NCBI RefSeq assembly: GCF_018918075.1
Contig: NZ_JAHLPW010000001.1
Coordinates: forward strand, 86,881-150,880
Direction of reading: 5' to 3'
DNA: 64,000 nt
Origin: Virgibacillus sp. MSJ-26
GTDB lineage: Bacteria > Bacillota > Bacilli > Bacillales > Amphibacillaceae
Shown: one piece after another, positions 1-8,167 of the stretch
How the letters are laid out: each line of letters starts with the position of its first letter
How positions within the stretch are numbered: position 1 is the first letter of the stretch
Translations under genes and position numbers: made by a program
The notes under the pieces: generated by a model
The model's input: the letters and a program-made list of their open reading frames with translations, nothing else
Databases searched by the model: none
Told to the model about the DNA's origin: nothing

Positions 1-624
1 TATGAATTACTGGAAGAAGTTGGTCTTAACCGTGACCATGCGAATCGATACCCACATGAGTTCAGCGGTGGGCAGAGGCAGCGAATCGGTATTGCGCGAG
101 CATTGGCTTTAGATCCTGATTTTATTATTGCTGACGAACCGATTTCGGCTCTCGATGTATCTGTACAAGCGCAAGTTGTTAATTTGCTAAAAAGATTGCA
201 AGAAGAAAAAGGATTAACATTTTTATTTATCGCTCACGACCTTTCAATGGTCAAACAAATATCTGACCGTATCGGAGTGATGTATTTAGGTAATTTGGTT
301 GAGCTGACCAGTAGTGACAAGCTCTATGAAAATCCGTTGCACCCATATACAAAAGCTCTATTATCAGCTATACCAATCCCCGATCCAGATATTGAAGAAA
401 AAAGGGAGCGTATTATTTTAGAAGGTGAGCTTCCAAGTCCAATTAACCCACCCAGTGGCTGTGCTTTTAGAACGCGTTGTCCGTTAGCGATGGATGTTTG
501 CGCAGAGAAAAAACCAGCTTGGCAAGAAGTGTCTGACAATCATTATGTGGCATGCCATCTATATGATGAAACCGTTGAAGATCCGGATAAAGCGGCACCT
601 AAACTGACCATTTCAAGCCAGTAA
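1..624 (+). CDS. Oligopeptide ABC transporter ATP-binding protein (OppF/AppF type), 5' end outside window
   Basis: The reading frame is already open at base 1, so only the C-terminal two thirds of the ATPase are visible. The signature motif FSGGQRQR, the Walker B segment FIIADEP followed by the D-loop SALD, and the switch histidine in FIAHDLS are all present. The C-terminal extension [11 protein letters not shown]...[15 protein letters not shown] is the oligopeptide/dipeptide family domain (oligo_HPY), with the Cys residues typical of OppD/OppF. The protein would energise import of peptides together with permeases and a binding lipoprotein encoded upstream of the window. No stop codon or frameshift is seen. 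Whether it is OppF, AppF or DppF cannot be decided from this part. Confidence 0.93.
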   Translation, partial: YELLEEVGLNRDHANRYPHEFSGGQRQRIGIARALALDPDFIIADEPISALDVSVQAQVVNLLKRLQEEKGLTFLFIAHDLSMVKQISDRIGVMYLGNLVELTSSDKLYENPLHPYTKALLSAIPIPDPDIEEKRERIILEGELPSPINPPSGCAFRTRCPLAMDVCAEKKPAWQEVSDNHYVACHLYDETVEDPDKAAPKLTISSQ

Positions 625-655
625 TTAGTTGCAGTTGAGTAGAATTCATGACTTG

Positions 656-683
656 ACTGCTTTTTTGTGTTTAAAAAAGCAGT
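656..683 (+). terminator. Hairpin after the oligopeptide ABC gene
   Basis: ACTGCTTTTTT and AAAAAAGCAGT form a perfect 11-bp inverted repeat with a 6-base loop, 31 bases after the stop codon. The stem is AT-rich and no further T run follows, so the T run of the left arm would have to serve; a moderate terminator call. Confidence 0.5.
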
Positions 684-869
684 AAATTTCCGTTGTAGGT
701 TGTTTAGCTAGGTACCATGTCATTTATTCTCCATAATCGCTCGTGAGCATTAATATATAATTTCAAAATGAGGTTCTATTGTTTTCTCAAAATGTATAAG
801 TTTAATAGTAGGGTACTAGAGAAGAATTTTAAAGTATTAAAAATTCAGGCCAAAATAAGGAGGGTGTCT

Positions 870-2099
870 GTGAAAAAAGGAAAATTCAACAAATATGTAT
901 CAACACATAAACGTAAACAAAGTAAATCATCCAATATGGCGCAACGAAAAAAAGAAGTCCTTAGGAAAATTAAAAGTAATCAATCGAACTTATCAAATAA
1001 ACCACCAAGACAAAAGTTCCCAAAGTTAAAACCGGATAGAAAACCAGCAAACCTAAACTTTAAGAAGAGCACTTCACCTTGGAAATTAAAAGGCGTTCTT
1101 TTTTTCGCAAGCATGTTATTAGTCATCCTGCTTATCCCAACTTTAATCGTAGTACCTTCAGCAACAGGCAGTGAACTTGACTCAACATCTAAAGACACAG
1201 AAAATACTCAAAAGGAGAGTGCAAAAGCGAGTGAATCAAATTCTTCATTGTCAGTCGCTGTCATGCGCTCAGAAGCAAAAGAAGTGGAGGACGTCCCTCT
1301 TGAAAGTTACGTTGAAGGTGTGGTTGCAGCTGAAATGCCAGTTAGTGATTTCGAAATGGAAGCTTTAAAGGCTCAGGCTCTCGCTGCACGAACTTATATA
1401 GTTGATCATTTGCTCCACAAATCAGATTCAGAAGAGAGCGATGGTGATGTGTCAGATACGGAACAGCATCAGGTTTATAAAAATGAAACAGAGTTAAAAA
1501 AGATGTGGGGAAATGATTATGATGACAACATAGAAAAATTACGAGAAGCTGTAATGGCGACTGAAGGAGAAATTTTAACATATGACGACACACCAATTTT
1601 ACCTGCGTTTTTCTCAACCAGTAACGGCTTCACGGAAAACTCTGAAGACTATTGGGAAAATGAAGTACCCTATCTTCGCAGTGTAGAAAGTCCATGGGAT
1701 GAAGATAGCTCTAAGTTTCTTGATCAAAAAACGATGTCCATCCAAGAGGTCGAGCAATTATTAGGAATTGATTTACCCAAAAACACGGCGGTTCCCATCG
1801 AAACAACACGGACAGAGGGAAAAAGAGTAGCAGAACTCACCCTTGGTGAACATTCTCTCTCAGGTCGGGATGTCAGGGAAAAATTAGAGTTACGTTCAAG
1901 CGACTTTACAATTAAACAAAAAGGAAATCACTTTATCTTTACAACAAAAGGCTTTGGCCATGGTATCGGTATGAGTCAATTCGGCGCAGACGGCATGGCG
2001 AAAGATGGGAAAGACTATCAAGATATTGTTAAATATTATTATCAAGATGTGGAAATCAGTACCGTCACAGAAACAGCACCTACATTAGTGAGTAAGTGA
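870..2099 (+). CDS. spoIID: Stage II sporulation protein D, peptidoglycan lytic transglycosylase
   Basis: SpoIID degrades septal peptidoglycan during engulfment, working with SpoIIM and SpoIIP. I start at GTG 870, six bases after AAGGAGG (857-863); the longer frame from 768 has no good ribosome site. The 409-residue protein has a membrane segment at about residues 73-96, then an extracellular SpoIID/LytB domain. The segment VVAAEMP contains Glu155, which matches the catalytic glutamate described for B. subtilis SpoIID, and the domain ends with GFGHGIGMSQFGA. Unusual is the roughly 70-residue Lys/Arg-rich cytoplasmic N-terminus; the B. subtilis protein starts almost directly with its membrane anchor. 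SpoIIQ follows, as is common in Bacillaceae. Confidence 0.95.
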   Translation: MKKGKFNKYVSTHKRKQSKSSNMAQRKKEVLRKIKSNQSNLSNKPPRQKFPKLKPDRKPANLNFKKSTSPWKLKGVLFFASMLLVILLIPTLIVVPSATGSELDSTSKDTENTQKESAKASESNSSLSVAVMRSEAKEVEDVPLESYVEGVVAAEMPVSDFEMEALKAQALAARTYIVDHLLHKSDSEESDGDVSDTEQHQVYKNETELKKMWGNDYDDNIEKLREAVMATEGEILTYDDTPILPAFFSTSNGFTENSEDYWENEVPYLRSVESPWDEDSSKFLDQKTMSIQEVEQLLGIDLPKNTAVPIETTRTEGKRVAELTLGEHSLSGRDVREKLELRSSDFTIKQKGNHFIFTTKGFGHGIGMSQFGADGMAKDGKDYQDIVKYYYQDVEISTVTETAPTLVSK

Positions 2100-2297
2100 A
2101 ATGTGGTTAAATGACGTGTCAGCTTTTCGTATTTCTTAATAATTGAACAAAAAGGAGTCTCTCGATTAGACTTCCGACATACTAGCAACATTAAACGTGA
2201 TAATCTCTCTCGCAACTTCCAAGAGTCAAGATAAGCTCTTACTTTTCCCAATTATAATAAAATAATCCATAAATATGAAAAAAGTAATGAAATAAAG

Positions 2298-2326
2298 GTA
2301 TAGTTTTCTTCTTTCCTGTTCAGAAT
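2298..2326 (+). promoter_or_regulatory. Candidate sigma-F promoter of spoIIQ
   Basis: GTATA (2298-2302), a 15-base spacer and GTTCAGAAT (2318-2326) match the sigma-F pattern GTATA-N15/16-GGNNANANT with one mismatch. It lies just before the ribosome site of spoIIQ, which is a known sigma-F target in B. subtilis. The implied leader is very short. Confidence 0.45.
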
Positions 2327-2347
2327 GGTTCATGAGGTGATGAACAA

Positions 2348-3256
2348 ATGAAAGAAGAAAACAAAGCTTCAAATAAGTGGAGCAGAATATTTCGTAAGAA
2401 GTGGTTTTTCCCAGCTTTATATCTTGGTTTCGCTGCTATATTATTATCAGTGGTTGTCTGGTATCAAAACGTAGGTAACCAGGTACCAGAGGCGGAAGAT
2501 AATCAAGGGATGCCAGGTGATGTTGCATCAGATCTTTATGATGATGAGGATGCCGAGTCAGTGATGGATCAACAGGAAGTCATTAAAATGCCTGTTAAAG
2601 AAGAAGAGCAAGCAGAAATCGTAACTAAATTTTATGATTACAACGCAGATGAGGAAGATCAAGAGAATGCTCTGATTCTATATAACAATCGCTATCATCA
2701 AAGCACAGGGATTGACCTCGCTAGTGAGGACGGAGAATCGTTTGAAGTGACCGCTTCATTAAGTGGAACTGTAAAAGAAGTAAAAGAAGATCCGCTTCTA
2801 GGCAATGTGGTAGTTTTAGATCATGACAATGACGTTACGACGTATTATGCTAGTTTAGATGACGTACAAGTTAAAGCTGGCTCTGATTTAAAACAAGGAG
2901 ACTTATTAGGTGTCGCTGGGAAGAATATTTTCGGACAAGACAACGGTACACATGTTCATTTTGAGCTGAGAAAAGATGGAAAAGAAGTAAATCCAGAAGA
3001 TTACTTTAATCAACCAGTAAGTAAACTTGACAATGTTCAAGAAGACGAAGAAGCTGATGAGACGAGCACAGAGTACAGTCCAAATGATCGAACAAATGAA
3101 CTCGATGGCATGGAAGAGGATTCACTAACACCAGAAGAAGATGAAGACCAAGATGAAGACGAGTTGGAAGATGACGACTCTGACGAAGAGGATTCCGAAG
3201 AAGATGAGGAAGAGGATGAAATGAATCCCTCAGATGATGAATCAGATGGTTCATAA
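2348..3256 (+). CDS. spoIIQ: Stage II sporulation protein Q (degenerate LytM/M23 domain)
   Basis: SpoIIQ is made in the forespore, spans its membrane once and forms the Q-AH channel with SpoIIIAH during engulfment. The 302-residue protein has a basic N-terminus, a membrane helix at about residues 22-40 and an M23/LytM domain at about 100-220. In active M23 enzymes the first zinc ligands read HxxxD; here the sequence is STGID, so Ser119 replaces the histidine while Asp123 and the H202-x-H204 pair remain. The same loss is known for B. subtilis SpoIIQ and means a scaffold, not an enzyme. The last 80 residues are almost entirely Asp/Glu, fitting a halophile. GAGGTGAT precedes ATG 2348. Confidence 0.95.
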   Translation: MKEENKASNKWSRIFRKKWFFPALYLGFAAILLSVVVWYQNVGNQVPEAEDNQGMPGDVASDLYDDEDAESVMDQQEVIKMPVKEEEQAEIVTKFYDYNADEEDQENALILYNNRYHQSTGIDLASEDGESFEVTASLSGTVKEVKEDPLLGNVVVLDHDNDVTTYYASLDDVQVKAGSDLKQGDLLGVAGKNIFGQDNGTHVHFELRKDGKEVNPEDYFNQPVSKLDNVQEDEEADETSTEYSPNDRTNELDGMEEDSLTPEEDEDQDEDELEDDDSDEEDSEEDEEEDEMNPSDDESDGS

Positions 3257-3272
3257 TTGTTATTAAGCTATT

Positions 3273-3309
3273 AAAAAATCCTAGTATCTTATGGTACTAG
3301 GATTTTTTT
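3273..3309 (+). terminator. Rho-independent terminator of spoIIQ
   Basis: AAAAATCCTAGTA pairs with TACTAGGATTTTT around an 8-base loop and runs into seven T residues, 17 bases after the spoIIQ stop. Confidence 0.9.
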
Positions 3310-3378
3310 GTTTCAATGTCTATCTGATTATTTGTTAGAATTAAAGGAATTATGCGAATTTTGTCGAACGATTAGGGC

Positions 3379-3406
3379 TTGTGTAAAACTTTAGTTGTGT
3401 TATGAT
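3379..3406 (+). promoter_or_regulatory. Candidate sigma-A promoter for the AimR-like gene
   Basis: TTGTGT (3379-3384), a 16-base spacer and TATGAT (3401-3406) lie about 180 bases before the start codon at 3588. The -35 box is imperfect. Apart from this and the spoIIQ terminator I see nothing in the 330-base gap. Confidence 0.4.
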
Positions 3407-3587
3407 ATTATTAGACTCAAGGAACTTACAAATATTAGATTTAGTGTAAAAAAATTCAAAATAAATTGAATAGACGAAAAGTTTTGTGAACTATTTATAT
3501 TTTAAAAGACTCCAAGAACACCACATAGACTTAATTCTCTCATTTAATATCTGGATAACAACTTTATTTTTAAAGGAGAAACGATTT

Positions 3588-4637
3588 ATGTCAAACTTGG
3601 ACATTAAACTACAATCAGAGTATTTTGCTTCGATAGATAATAATATTTTATCACTTGGACAAGCTCTGTTGTTGCTAACTCGCGAGCATAATGAGCGGGT
3701 GGCAAGAGAAGTTATTCGCAAGTACTGCATGAAAACGACCGTTGAAGAAACGCAAAGAATAGGGATGGAATTTTTATATATTAATGGGTATACGGCTGAT
3801 CTACAAAACTTGATTATAAAGAATAAAAGCTCATTAAATCAATTAAACCAGAAATGGGCGGACGCCTATCAAGTATTAATAGACCGCCGATATAGAAGAC
3901 ATCAACCTCATATTTACCTTCGTCGGCTTAACAACATTAAAACCGATGACCCGCAACTAAAGTGTCTGATTGAACTTTCCAAAGTCGCACTGTATTACGA
4001 TCAAAACCAGTTTGGGAAGATTGGTAACTTCTTGGATATCCAACATAACTTATTTAATCAAATTAAAGATGATTTCTTGTTCTCAAGCTTTAGATTAAAA
4101 CTCTATCAGCATTTATTCGTCTATTACTGGGTCAGAAATGAATTGATTATGGCAAGAAAATATGCATTCAGAGCATTGAATAAAACGAATAGTGCTCTGA
4201 CGAAGGCTTCATTGAATATTAACTTAGGCTTGACATATACGTTCGATACTTTACAACAAGGGATGTATCATTTGAACGAAGCTAAAAAAATAACAAAAGA
4301 ACTTGGGTTGAATAAAACTTATGAATCCATCAATCAACGTAACATACCATTTCTTGCTGCTACTTTTAAGCAAGTGGAAGGTGTGACGAGCAATGATAAA
4401 AGTGAGCAAGCTCACATAGAAATTGCCAAGGGAAATCATGATAAAGCAATTGCTATACTTGAAGATGTCCCGATTGATTCACCATTTAAGCTGTATTATT
4501 TAGGCTTAGCAAAGCAAGACGAAGCTATTTTGCAACAATCATATACCGATTTTATTGAAAAACGAAGCGATTATTTCTTTAGCCGTTTACCGTTTAATGC
4601 ATTAAAAAATTTAAAAAATATTAAGTCATCTTATTAG
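3588..4637 (+). CDS. AimR-like RRNPP peptide-pheromone receptor without HTH
   Basis: ATG 3588 sits behind AAAGGAG (3572-3578), giving 349 residues; an upstream in-frame GTG at 3486 has no ribosome site. The protein is all-helical with TPR-like repeats. Segments such as MARKYAFRALNKTNSAL, IEIAKGNHDKAIAILED and FKLYYLGLAKQDEAI line up from memory with the TPR part of phage SPbeta AimR, the receptor of the arbitrium lysis-lysogeny peptide. The N-terminal HTH of AimR is missing: the sequence starts where the AimR linker to the TPR region would be. It may therefore act by binding a protein partner, as Rap proteins do. The secreted-peptide gene 67 bases downstream fits the usual receptor-peptide pairing. 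No phage genes are nearby. Confidence 0.75.
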   Translation: MSNLDIKLQSEYFASIDNNILSLGQALLLLTREHNERVAREVIRKYCMKTTVEETQRIGMEFLYINGYTADLQNLIIKNKSSLNQLNQKWADAYQVLIDRRYRRHQPHIYLRRLNNIKTDDPQLKCLIELSKVALYYDQNQFGKIGNFLDIQHNLFNQIKDDFLFSSFRLKLYQHLFVYYWVRNELIMARKYAFRALNKTNSALTKASLNINLGLTYTFDTLQQGMYHLNEAKKITKELGLNKTYESINQRNIPFLAATFKQVEGVTSNDKSEQAHIEIAKGNHDKAIAILEDVPIDSPFKLYYLGLAKQDEAILQQSYTDFIEKRSDYFFSRLPFNALKNLKNIKSSY

Positions 4638-4663
4638 AATTAACCATCAGGACATCCATTAAG

Positions 4664-4951
4664 ATGAACGAGGGCAATGGGAGAAATAATTAGGAGGGAA
4701 AGCATTGAAAAAAGCTAAAATGTTTTTATGTATGACACTATTAGCCGCTGTTGTTGTATTTTCAGGCTTTACACCGGGGGATTCTACAATACTGAGTGAT
4801 CCTGAACTCGGTCAAAATGATTAATTAGTTATTAGTTTGCGTCATCAATAAACAAATGTACAGAATCACTTTCTACAATGTTTTCAAAGAGATAGCATTC
4901 AAGTGCAGTTCTAAGTTAACCTATTAGTTACAACCAATTGCCCTCGTTTAT
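4664..4951. repeat. Inverted repeat enclosing the signalling-peptide gene
   Basis: AACGAGGGCAAT at 4667-4678 is the exact reverse complement of ATTGCCCTCGTT at 4937-4948. In RNA the stem extends outward to about 16 pairs with two G-U pairs (4663-4666 with 4949-4952). It encloses the whole peptide ORF at 4705-4824. It could be a pair of operators or a long-range RNA stem. Confidence 0.6.
4705..4824 (+). CDS. 39-residue exported pre-peptide, candidate pheromone of the AimR-like receptor
   Basis: This small gene starts at TTG 4705, six bases after AGGAGGG (4692-4698), and ends with TAA at 4822-4824. The product has a short Lys-rich N-terminus, a hydrophobic core at about residues 6-22 and a polar C-terminus ending ILSDPELGQND. 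That is the build of Phr, NprX and AimP precursors, which leave through Sec and are trimmed to a 5-8 residue C-terminal signal. It directly follows the AimR-like receptor gene, on the same strand. The mature sequence cannot be fixed by eye; the last 6-10 residues are the obvious candidates. A membrane micropeptide of another kind remains possible. Confidence 0.72.
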   Translation: MKKAKMFLCMTLLAAVVVFSGFTPGDSTILSDPELGQND

Positions 4952-4953
4952 TA

Positions 4954-4988
4954 TAAATCCTCTATGTCAAAAAGACATGGGGGTTTTT
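4954..4988 (+). terminator. Terminator of the receptor-peptide unit
   Basis: AAATCCTCTATGTC pairs, with G-U and a few imperfect pairs, with GACATGGGGGTTT around an AAAAA loop and runs into TTTTTT. It ends the transcript about 130 bases after the peptide stop. Confidence 0.75.
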
Positions 4989-4989
4989 T

Positions 4990-5530
4990 GTTAATTAAAT
5001 AATCACAAGTTCACTCAGAAGAGGCGCCAGATTATGAAGGTTTTCTATATGATGTGATCCTGTTCAATGCGGTATTAAACTTATCTATGCACCTTCATTC
5101 CACTCAATGTGCTGTTTGAATATCCTCCCAAAATTAAATTCTACTTGTCCTTTTTCATTAAACATTCAGTTTTAATCATAATACCAGTTCTTGAGTAATA
5201 AAATGTTACAAACCAGCAATCAGTAAGGTCTGAGGTAAGAGCTTGTGTGGCTCTTAGTATCACTATTTGATGCACCTATAAAAAACATACAAACGACCTT
5301 TGGCAATGGAAAGTATTGTCCTGAAACATTTAGCGTAGTTCCTAAGAGAGTAGATGAAGAATGTCTTATTAACGTTTGTCCTACTGAAACCAAGTTGCAG
5401 GCCACGATGATTTAACATTCAATGATATGCCTTTTATTAAAAATTAATACAAGTATGAAGCATGGTTTGGCATAGTTGAATCGAATACAAGCACCTTGTC
5501 TCAACCCACACCTCTGAAAATTCCAATATA
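4990..5530. other. Intergenic stretch without a supported gene
   Basis: Between the peptide-gene terminator and spoIIID I find no gene with a ribosome site. A short plus-strand frame at about 5239-5415 encodes a Cys-containing sequence (FGNGKYCPETFSVVPKRVDE) that looks protein-like, but it has no start signal; it may be a remnant of an unknown gene. Confidence 0.5.
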
Positions 5531-5544
5531 GGGAGGCGACCGGT

Positions 5545-5838
5545 GTGCACGATTACATCAAAGAAAGAACGATCAGGATAGGTAAACATGTCGTGGAGAC
5601 GAGGAAAACTGTCCGAATGATAGCAAAAGAATTCGGTGTTTCCAAAAGCACTGTCCACAAAGACTTAACCGAAAGATTACCTCAAATCAACCCGGAGTTA
5701 GCGAAAGAAGTTAAAGAGGTGCTGGAATATCATAAATCAATCCGCCATCTCCGCGGGGGAGAAGCAACAAGAAAAAAGTATGAGACCGAGACTCAATCAT
5801 TTAACGATTCAGACTCCAAAGCAGAACCAATCGGTTAA
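5545..5838 (+). CDS. spoIIID: Sporulation transcriptional regulator SpoIIID
   Basis: SpoIIID is a small DNA-binding protein that activates and represses sigma-E genes in the mother cell. The 97-residue product is nearly identical to the B. subtilis protein over its first 75 residues, including the HTH in TVRMIAKEFGVSKSTVHKDL and the basic segment YHKSIRHLRGGEATRKKY. The C-terminal tail differs. It starts with GTG 5545 after GGGAGGC (5531-5537). It stands alone between the peptide gene and mbl, the usual order in Bacillaceae being spoIIID-mbl. Confidence 0.97.
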   Translation: MHDYIKERTIRIGKHVVETRKTVRMIAKEFGVSKSTVHKDLTERLPQINPELAKEVKEVLEYHKSIRHLRGGEATRKKYETETQSFNDSDSKAEPIG

Positions 5839-5953
5839 GAGAAATCAAACCCTATTTATAATATGTTATTTAAAGGGGGTGATTTAAAGAAGATACTAAA
5901 AAGACAAACATAGGCGGGGTGGTTATGTAGAAAAACGAATGATGAACACATAA

Positions 5954-5996
5954 GAAAAGAGCGTAGCTTACATTTTATGCTACGCTCTTTTCGCTG
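5954..5996 (+). terminator. Terminator of spoIIID
   Basis: GAAAAGAGCGTAGC pairs perfectly with GCTACGCTCTTTTC around a 12-base loop. The A- and T-rich ends on both sides would also allow termination on the other strand. The rest of the 395-base gap before mbl shows no gene. Confidence 0.85.
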
Positions 5997-6233
5997 TTAA
6001 TTATACGATTTTTTTAGAATTTAAGTTCTATATTAAAAAATGCCCTTGATGAATAGCTATTTTTTGATAGGGGAAAATACGCAAGATGACCGTAATATCA
6101 ATATTTGAAAAAAATGTAGACTTTTTGTATATTTTGTACTTTAATGTTGAGATTTATGGTAAAATAAACTATTAGTAGCATTGTGTTTTCAGACAGGTGC
6201 GAGATAGTATTTATGCTAGGAGGATTTTGAGTA

Positions 6234-7235
6234 ATGTTTTCGAGAGATATCGGGATTGATCTTGGAACTGCCAACGTATTGATTCACCTTAAAGGTAAGG
6301 GAATTGTTTTAAATGAACCTGCTGTTGTGGCCATGGATAGAACAACAGGTAAAGTCCTAGAAGTCGGTGAGGAAGCTCGTCGCATGGTGGGACGTACACC
6401 AGGAAATATTGAAGCGATCCGCCCGTTAAAAGAAGGCGTGATTGCTGATTTTGACGTGACAGAAGCAATGTTAAGACATTTTATAAATAAAATAAACGTT
6501 AAGGGATTTTTGTCGAAACCTAGAATGTTAATCTGCTGCCCGACAAATATTACGAAAGTTGAACAAAAGGCAATTAAAGAAGCAGCTGAAAAATCAGGTG
6601 GCAAAAAAGTATATCTTGAAGAAGAACCGAAAGTAGCTGCGATAGGTGCAGGGATGGAAATTTTCCAGCCAAGTGGTAACATGGTTCTAGATATTGGTGG
6701 CGGAACGACAGATGTCGCGGTGCTTTCAATGGGTAATATTGTGACAGCTGAATCCATCAAAATGGGTGGAGATAAATTTGATGGTGAAATTTTACAGTAC
6801 ATAAAAAAGAAATATAAGTTGCTCATTGGAGAGCGTACTGCGGAAGACATAAAAGTAAATGTTGCGACGGTATTCCCTGATTTGCGTCACGAAGAATTAG
6901 AAATTCGTGGTCGTGATATGGTGAGCGGATTACCTCGAACGATAACTGTTTATTCTGATGAGATTCAAGAGGCTTTAAGCGAGTCTGTTGAGCTTATTGT
7001 ACAAGCAGCGAAAACTGTGCTTGAGCGCACACCACCAGAATTATCAGCTGATATTATTGATCGTGGCGTCATTCTTACAGGTGGGGGAGCTCTTATCCAT
7101 GGTATTGATGAACTTCTAGCTGAACAACTAAAAGTTCCTGTATTTATTGCTGAAGAACCAATGAACTGTGTTGCTAAGGGAACTGGCATGATGCTTAGCA
7201 ATATAGATAAAATAGAACGTAAAAAAATCGTTTAA
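6234..7235 (+). CDS. mbl: MreB-like rod-shape actin homologue Mbl
   Basis: Mbl polymerises under the membrane and guides lateral wall synthesis. The 333-residue protein starts MFSRDIGIDLGTANVLIH, which holds the phosphate 1 loop of the actin fold; phosphate 2 is LDIGGGTTDVAVLS and the adenosine motif is ILTGGGALIHGIDELL. The length and the position between spoIIID and flhO identify Mbl rather than MreB or MreBH. AGGAGG precedes ATG 6234 by eight bases. Nothing is missing. Confidence 0.97.
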   Translation: MFSRDIGIDLGTANVLIHLKGKGIVLNEPAVVAMDRTTGKVLEVGEEARRMVGRTPGNIEAIRPLKEGVIADFDVTEAMLRHFINKINVKGFLSKPRMLICCPTNITKVEQKAIKEAAEKSGGKKVYLEEEPKVAAIGAGMEIFQPSGNMVLDIGGGTTDVAVLSMGNIVTAESIKMGGDKFDGEILQYIKKKYKLLIGERTAEDIKVNVATVFPDLRHEELEIRGRDMVSGLPRTITVYSDEIQEALSESVELIVQAAKTVLERTPPELSADIIDRGVILTGGGALIHGIDELLAEQLKVPVFIAEEPMNCVAKGTGMMLSNIDKIERKKIV

Positions 7236-7281
7236 GTACAAATTCCGTAATGAAGTCTGGTTTTAAAAGGAGGTTGTTCGT

Positions 7282-8085
7282 ATGTTACGTGGGTTTTATA
7301 CGGCAGCAAGCGGCATGGTTGCTCAGCAACGTCAACAAGAAGCTTTATCAAATAATATTGCTAATGCCAATACACCAGGTTATAAAGCTGATCAATCAAC
7401 AATGCGTTCGTTTCCGGAAATGCTGATCCAGCAAATGGGTTCAAAACAAGTACCGACAAGTAGCGGGGTTAATATGCCAACTCGTCATCCTGTCGGTCCG
7501 TTGAATACTGGAGTTTACGTTCAGGAAATGATACCTAATTTTGGTCAAGGTGATTTAAGGGAAACAGGCACATCGACTGATTTGGCCTTAATCAATGGTC
7601 AGTTTCCTGATGAAACAGGTAGTGTATTTTTCACTGTTCAAAATAGTGATGGTGACGTGCGTTTTACGCGCAATGGCCATTTTGCGATTGATGGTGAGGG
7701 CCATCTTGTGACAAGTGAAGGTTATTATGTTTTAGACCAAAATGAAAATCCTATTCAAACGAATGGTGAGGAGTTTACAGTTTCTTCAGATGGTATGATC
7801 CAATTGGATAATCAAGACATACCCTTAGGTATTGCTTATGTTGCCAATACGAATGAACTTGCCAAAGAAGATACTGGCCTTTTAAATGGGGAAGCGGACG
7901 GTATGCCGGCAAATACTACATATCAGGTACAGCAGCGTGCGCTTGAACAATCAAATGTTGATGCTATGCAAATGATGACACAAATGAACGAATCTTACCG
8001 AATGTTTGAGACGAACCAAAAGGTTTTAAAGGCTTACGATGAAAGTATGGGGAAAGCCGTCAGTGAAATTGGTAGGATAACTTAA
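7282..8085 (+). CDS. flhO: Flagellar basal-body rod protein FlhO
   Basis: FlhO belongs to the FlgF/FlgG rod-hook family and is needed to complete the rod. The 267-residue product has the N-terminal family signature ASGMVAQQRQQEALSNNIAN followed by NTPGYKA, a central variable region, and the C-terminal heptad-rich export and assembly helix (QALEQSNVDAMQMMTQM-type). AAGGAGG stands before ATG 7282. It lies 46 bases after mbl and is followed by its paralogue flhP, as in B. subtilis. Confidence 0.95.
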   Translation: MLRGFYTAASGMVAQQRQQEALSNNIANANTPGYKADQSTMRSFPEMLIQQMGSKQVPTSSGVNMPTRHPVGPLNTGVYVQEMIPNFGQGDLRETGTSTDLALINGQFPDETGSVFFTVQNSDGDVRFTRNGHFAIDGEGHLVTSEGYYVLDQNENPIQTNGEEFTVSSDGMIQLDNQDIPLGIAYVANTNELAKEDTGLLNGEADGMPANTTYQVQQRALEQSNVDAMQMMTQMNESYRMFETNQKVLKAYDESMGKAVSEIGRIT

Positions 8086-8167
8086 CTAGCATTCGACCAA
8101 CCTCATAATGGTAGATTGTTATATACAGATTTTTCCTTAAAAAATGGTTTTGTTTAGGAGGGTGAAG

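Noticed and set aside
768..869. Upstream extension of spoIID to ATG 768
   Set aside because: No ribosome site there, whereas AAGGAGG is ideally spaced from GTG 870.
3486..3587. Upstream extension of the AimR-like gene to GTG 3486
   Set aside because: No ribosome site and a sequence unlike the HTH expected for AimR; ATG 3588 has AAAGGAG.
5220..5405. 61-codon minus-strand frame upstream of spoIIID
   Set aside because: No ribosome site and no recognisable sequence; the opposite strand gives an equally weak Cys-containing frame without a start.
6284..6850. 188-codon minus-strand frame inside mbl
   Set aside because: Shadow of mbl, which is highly conserved.
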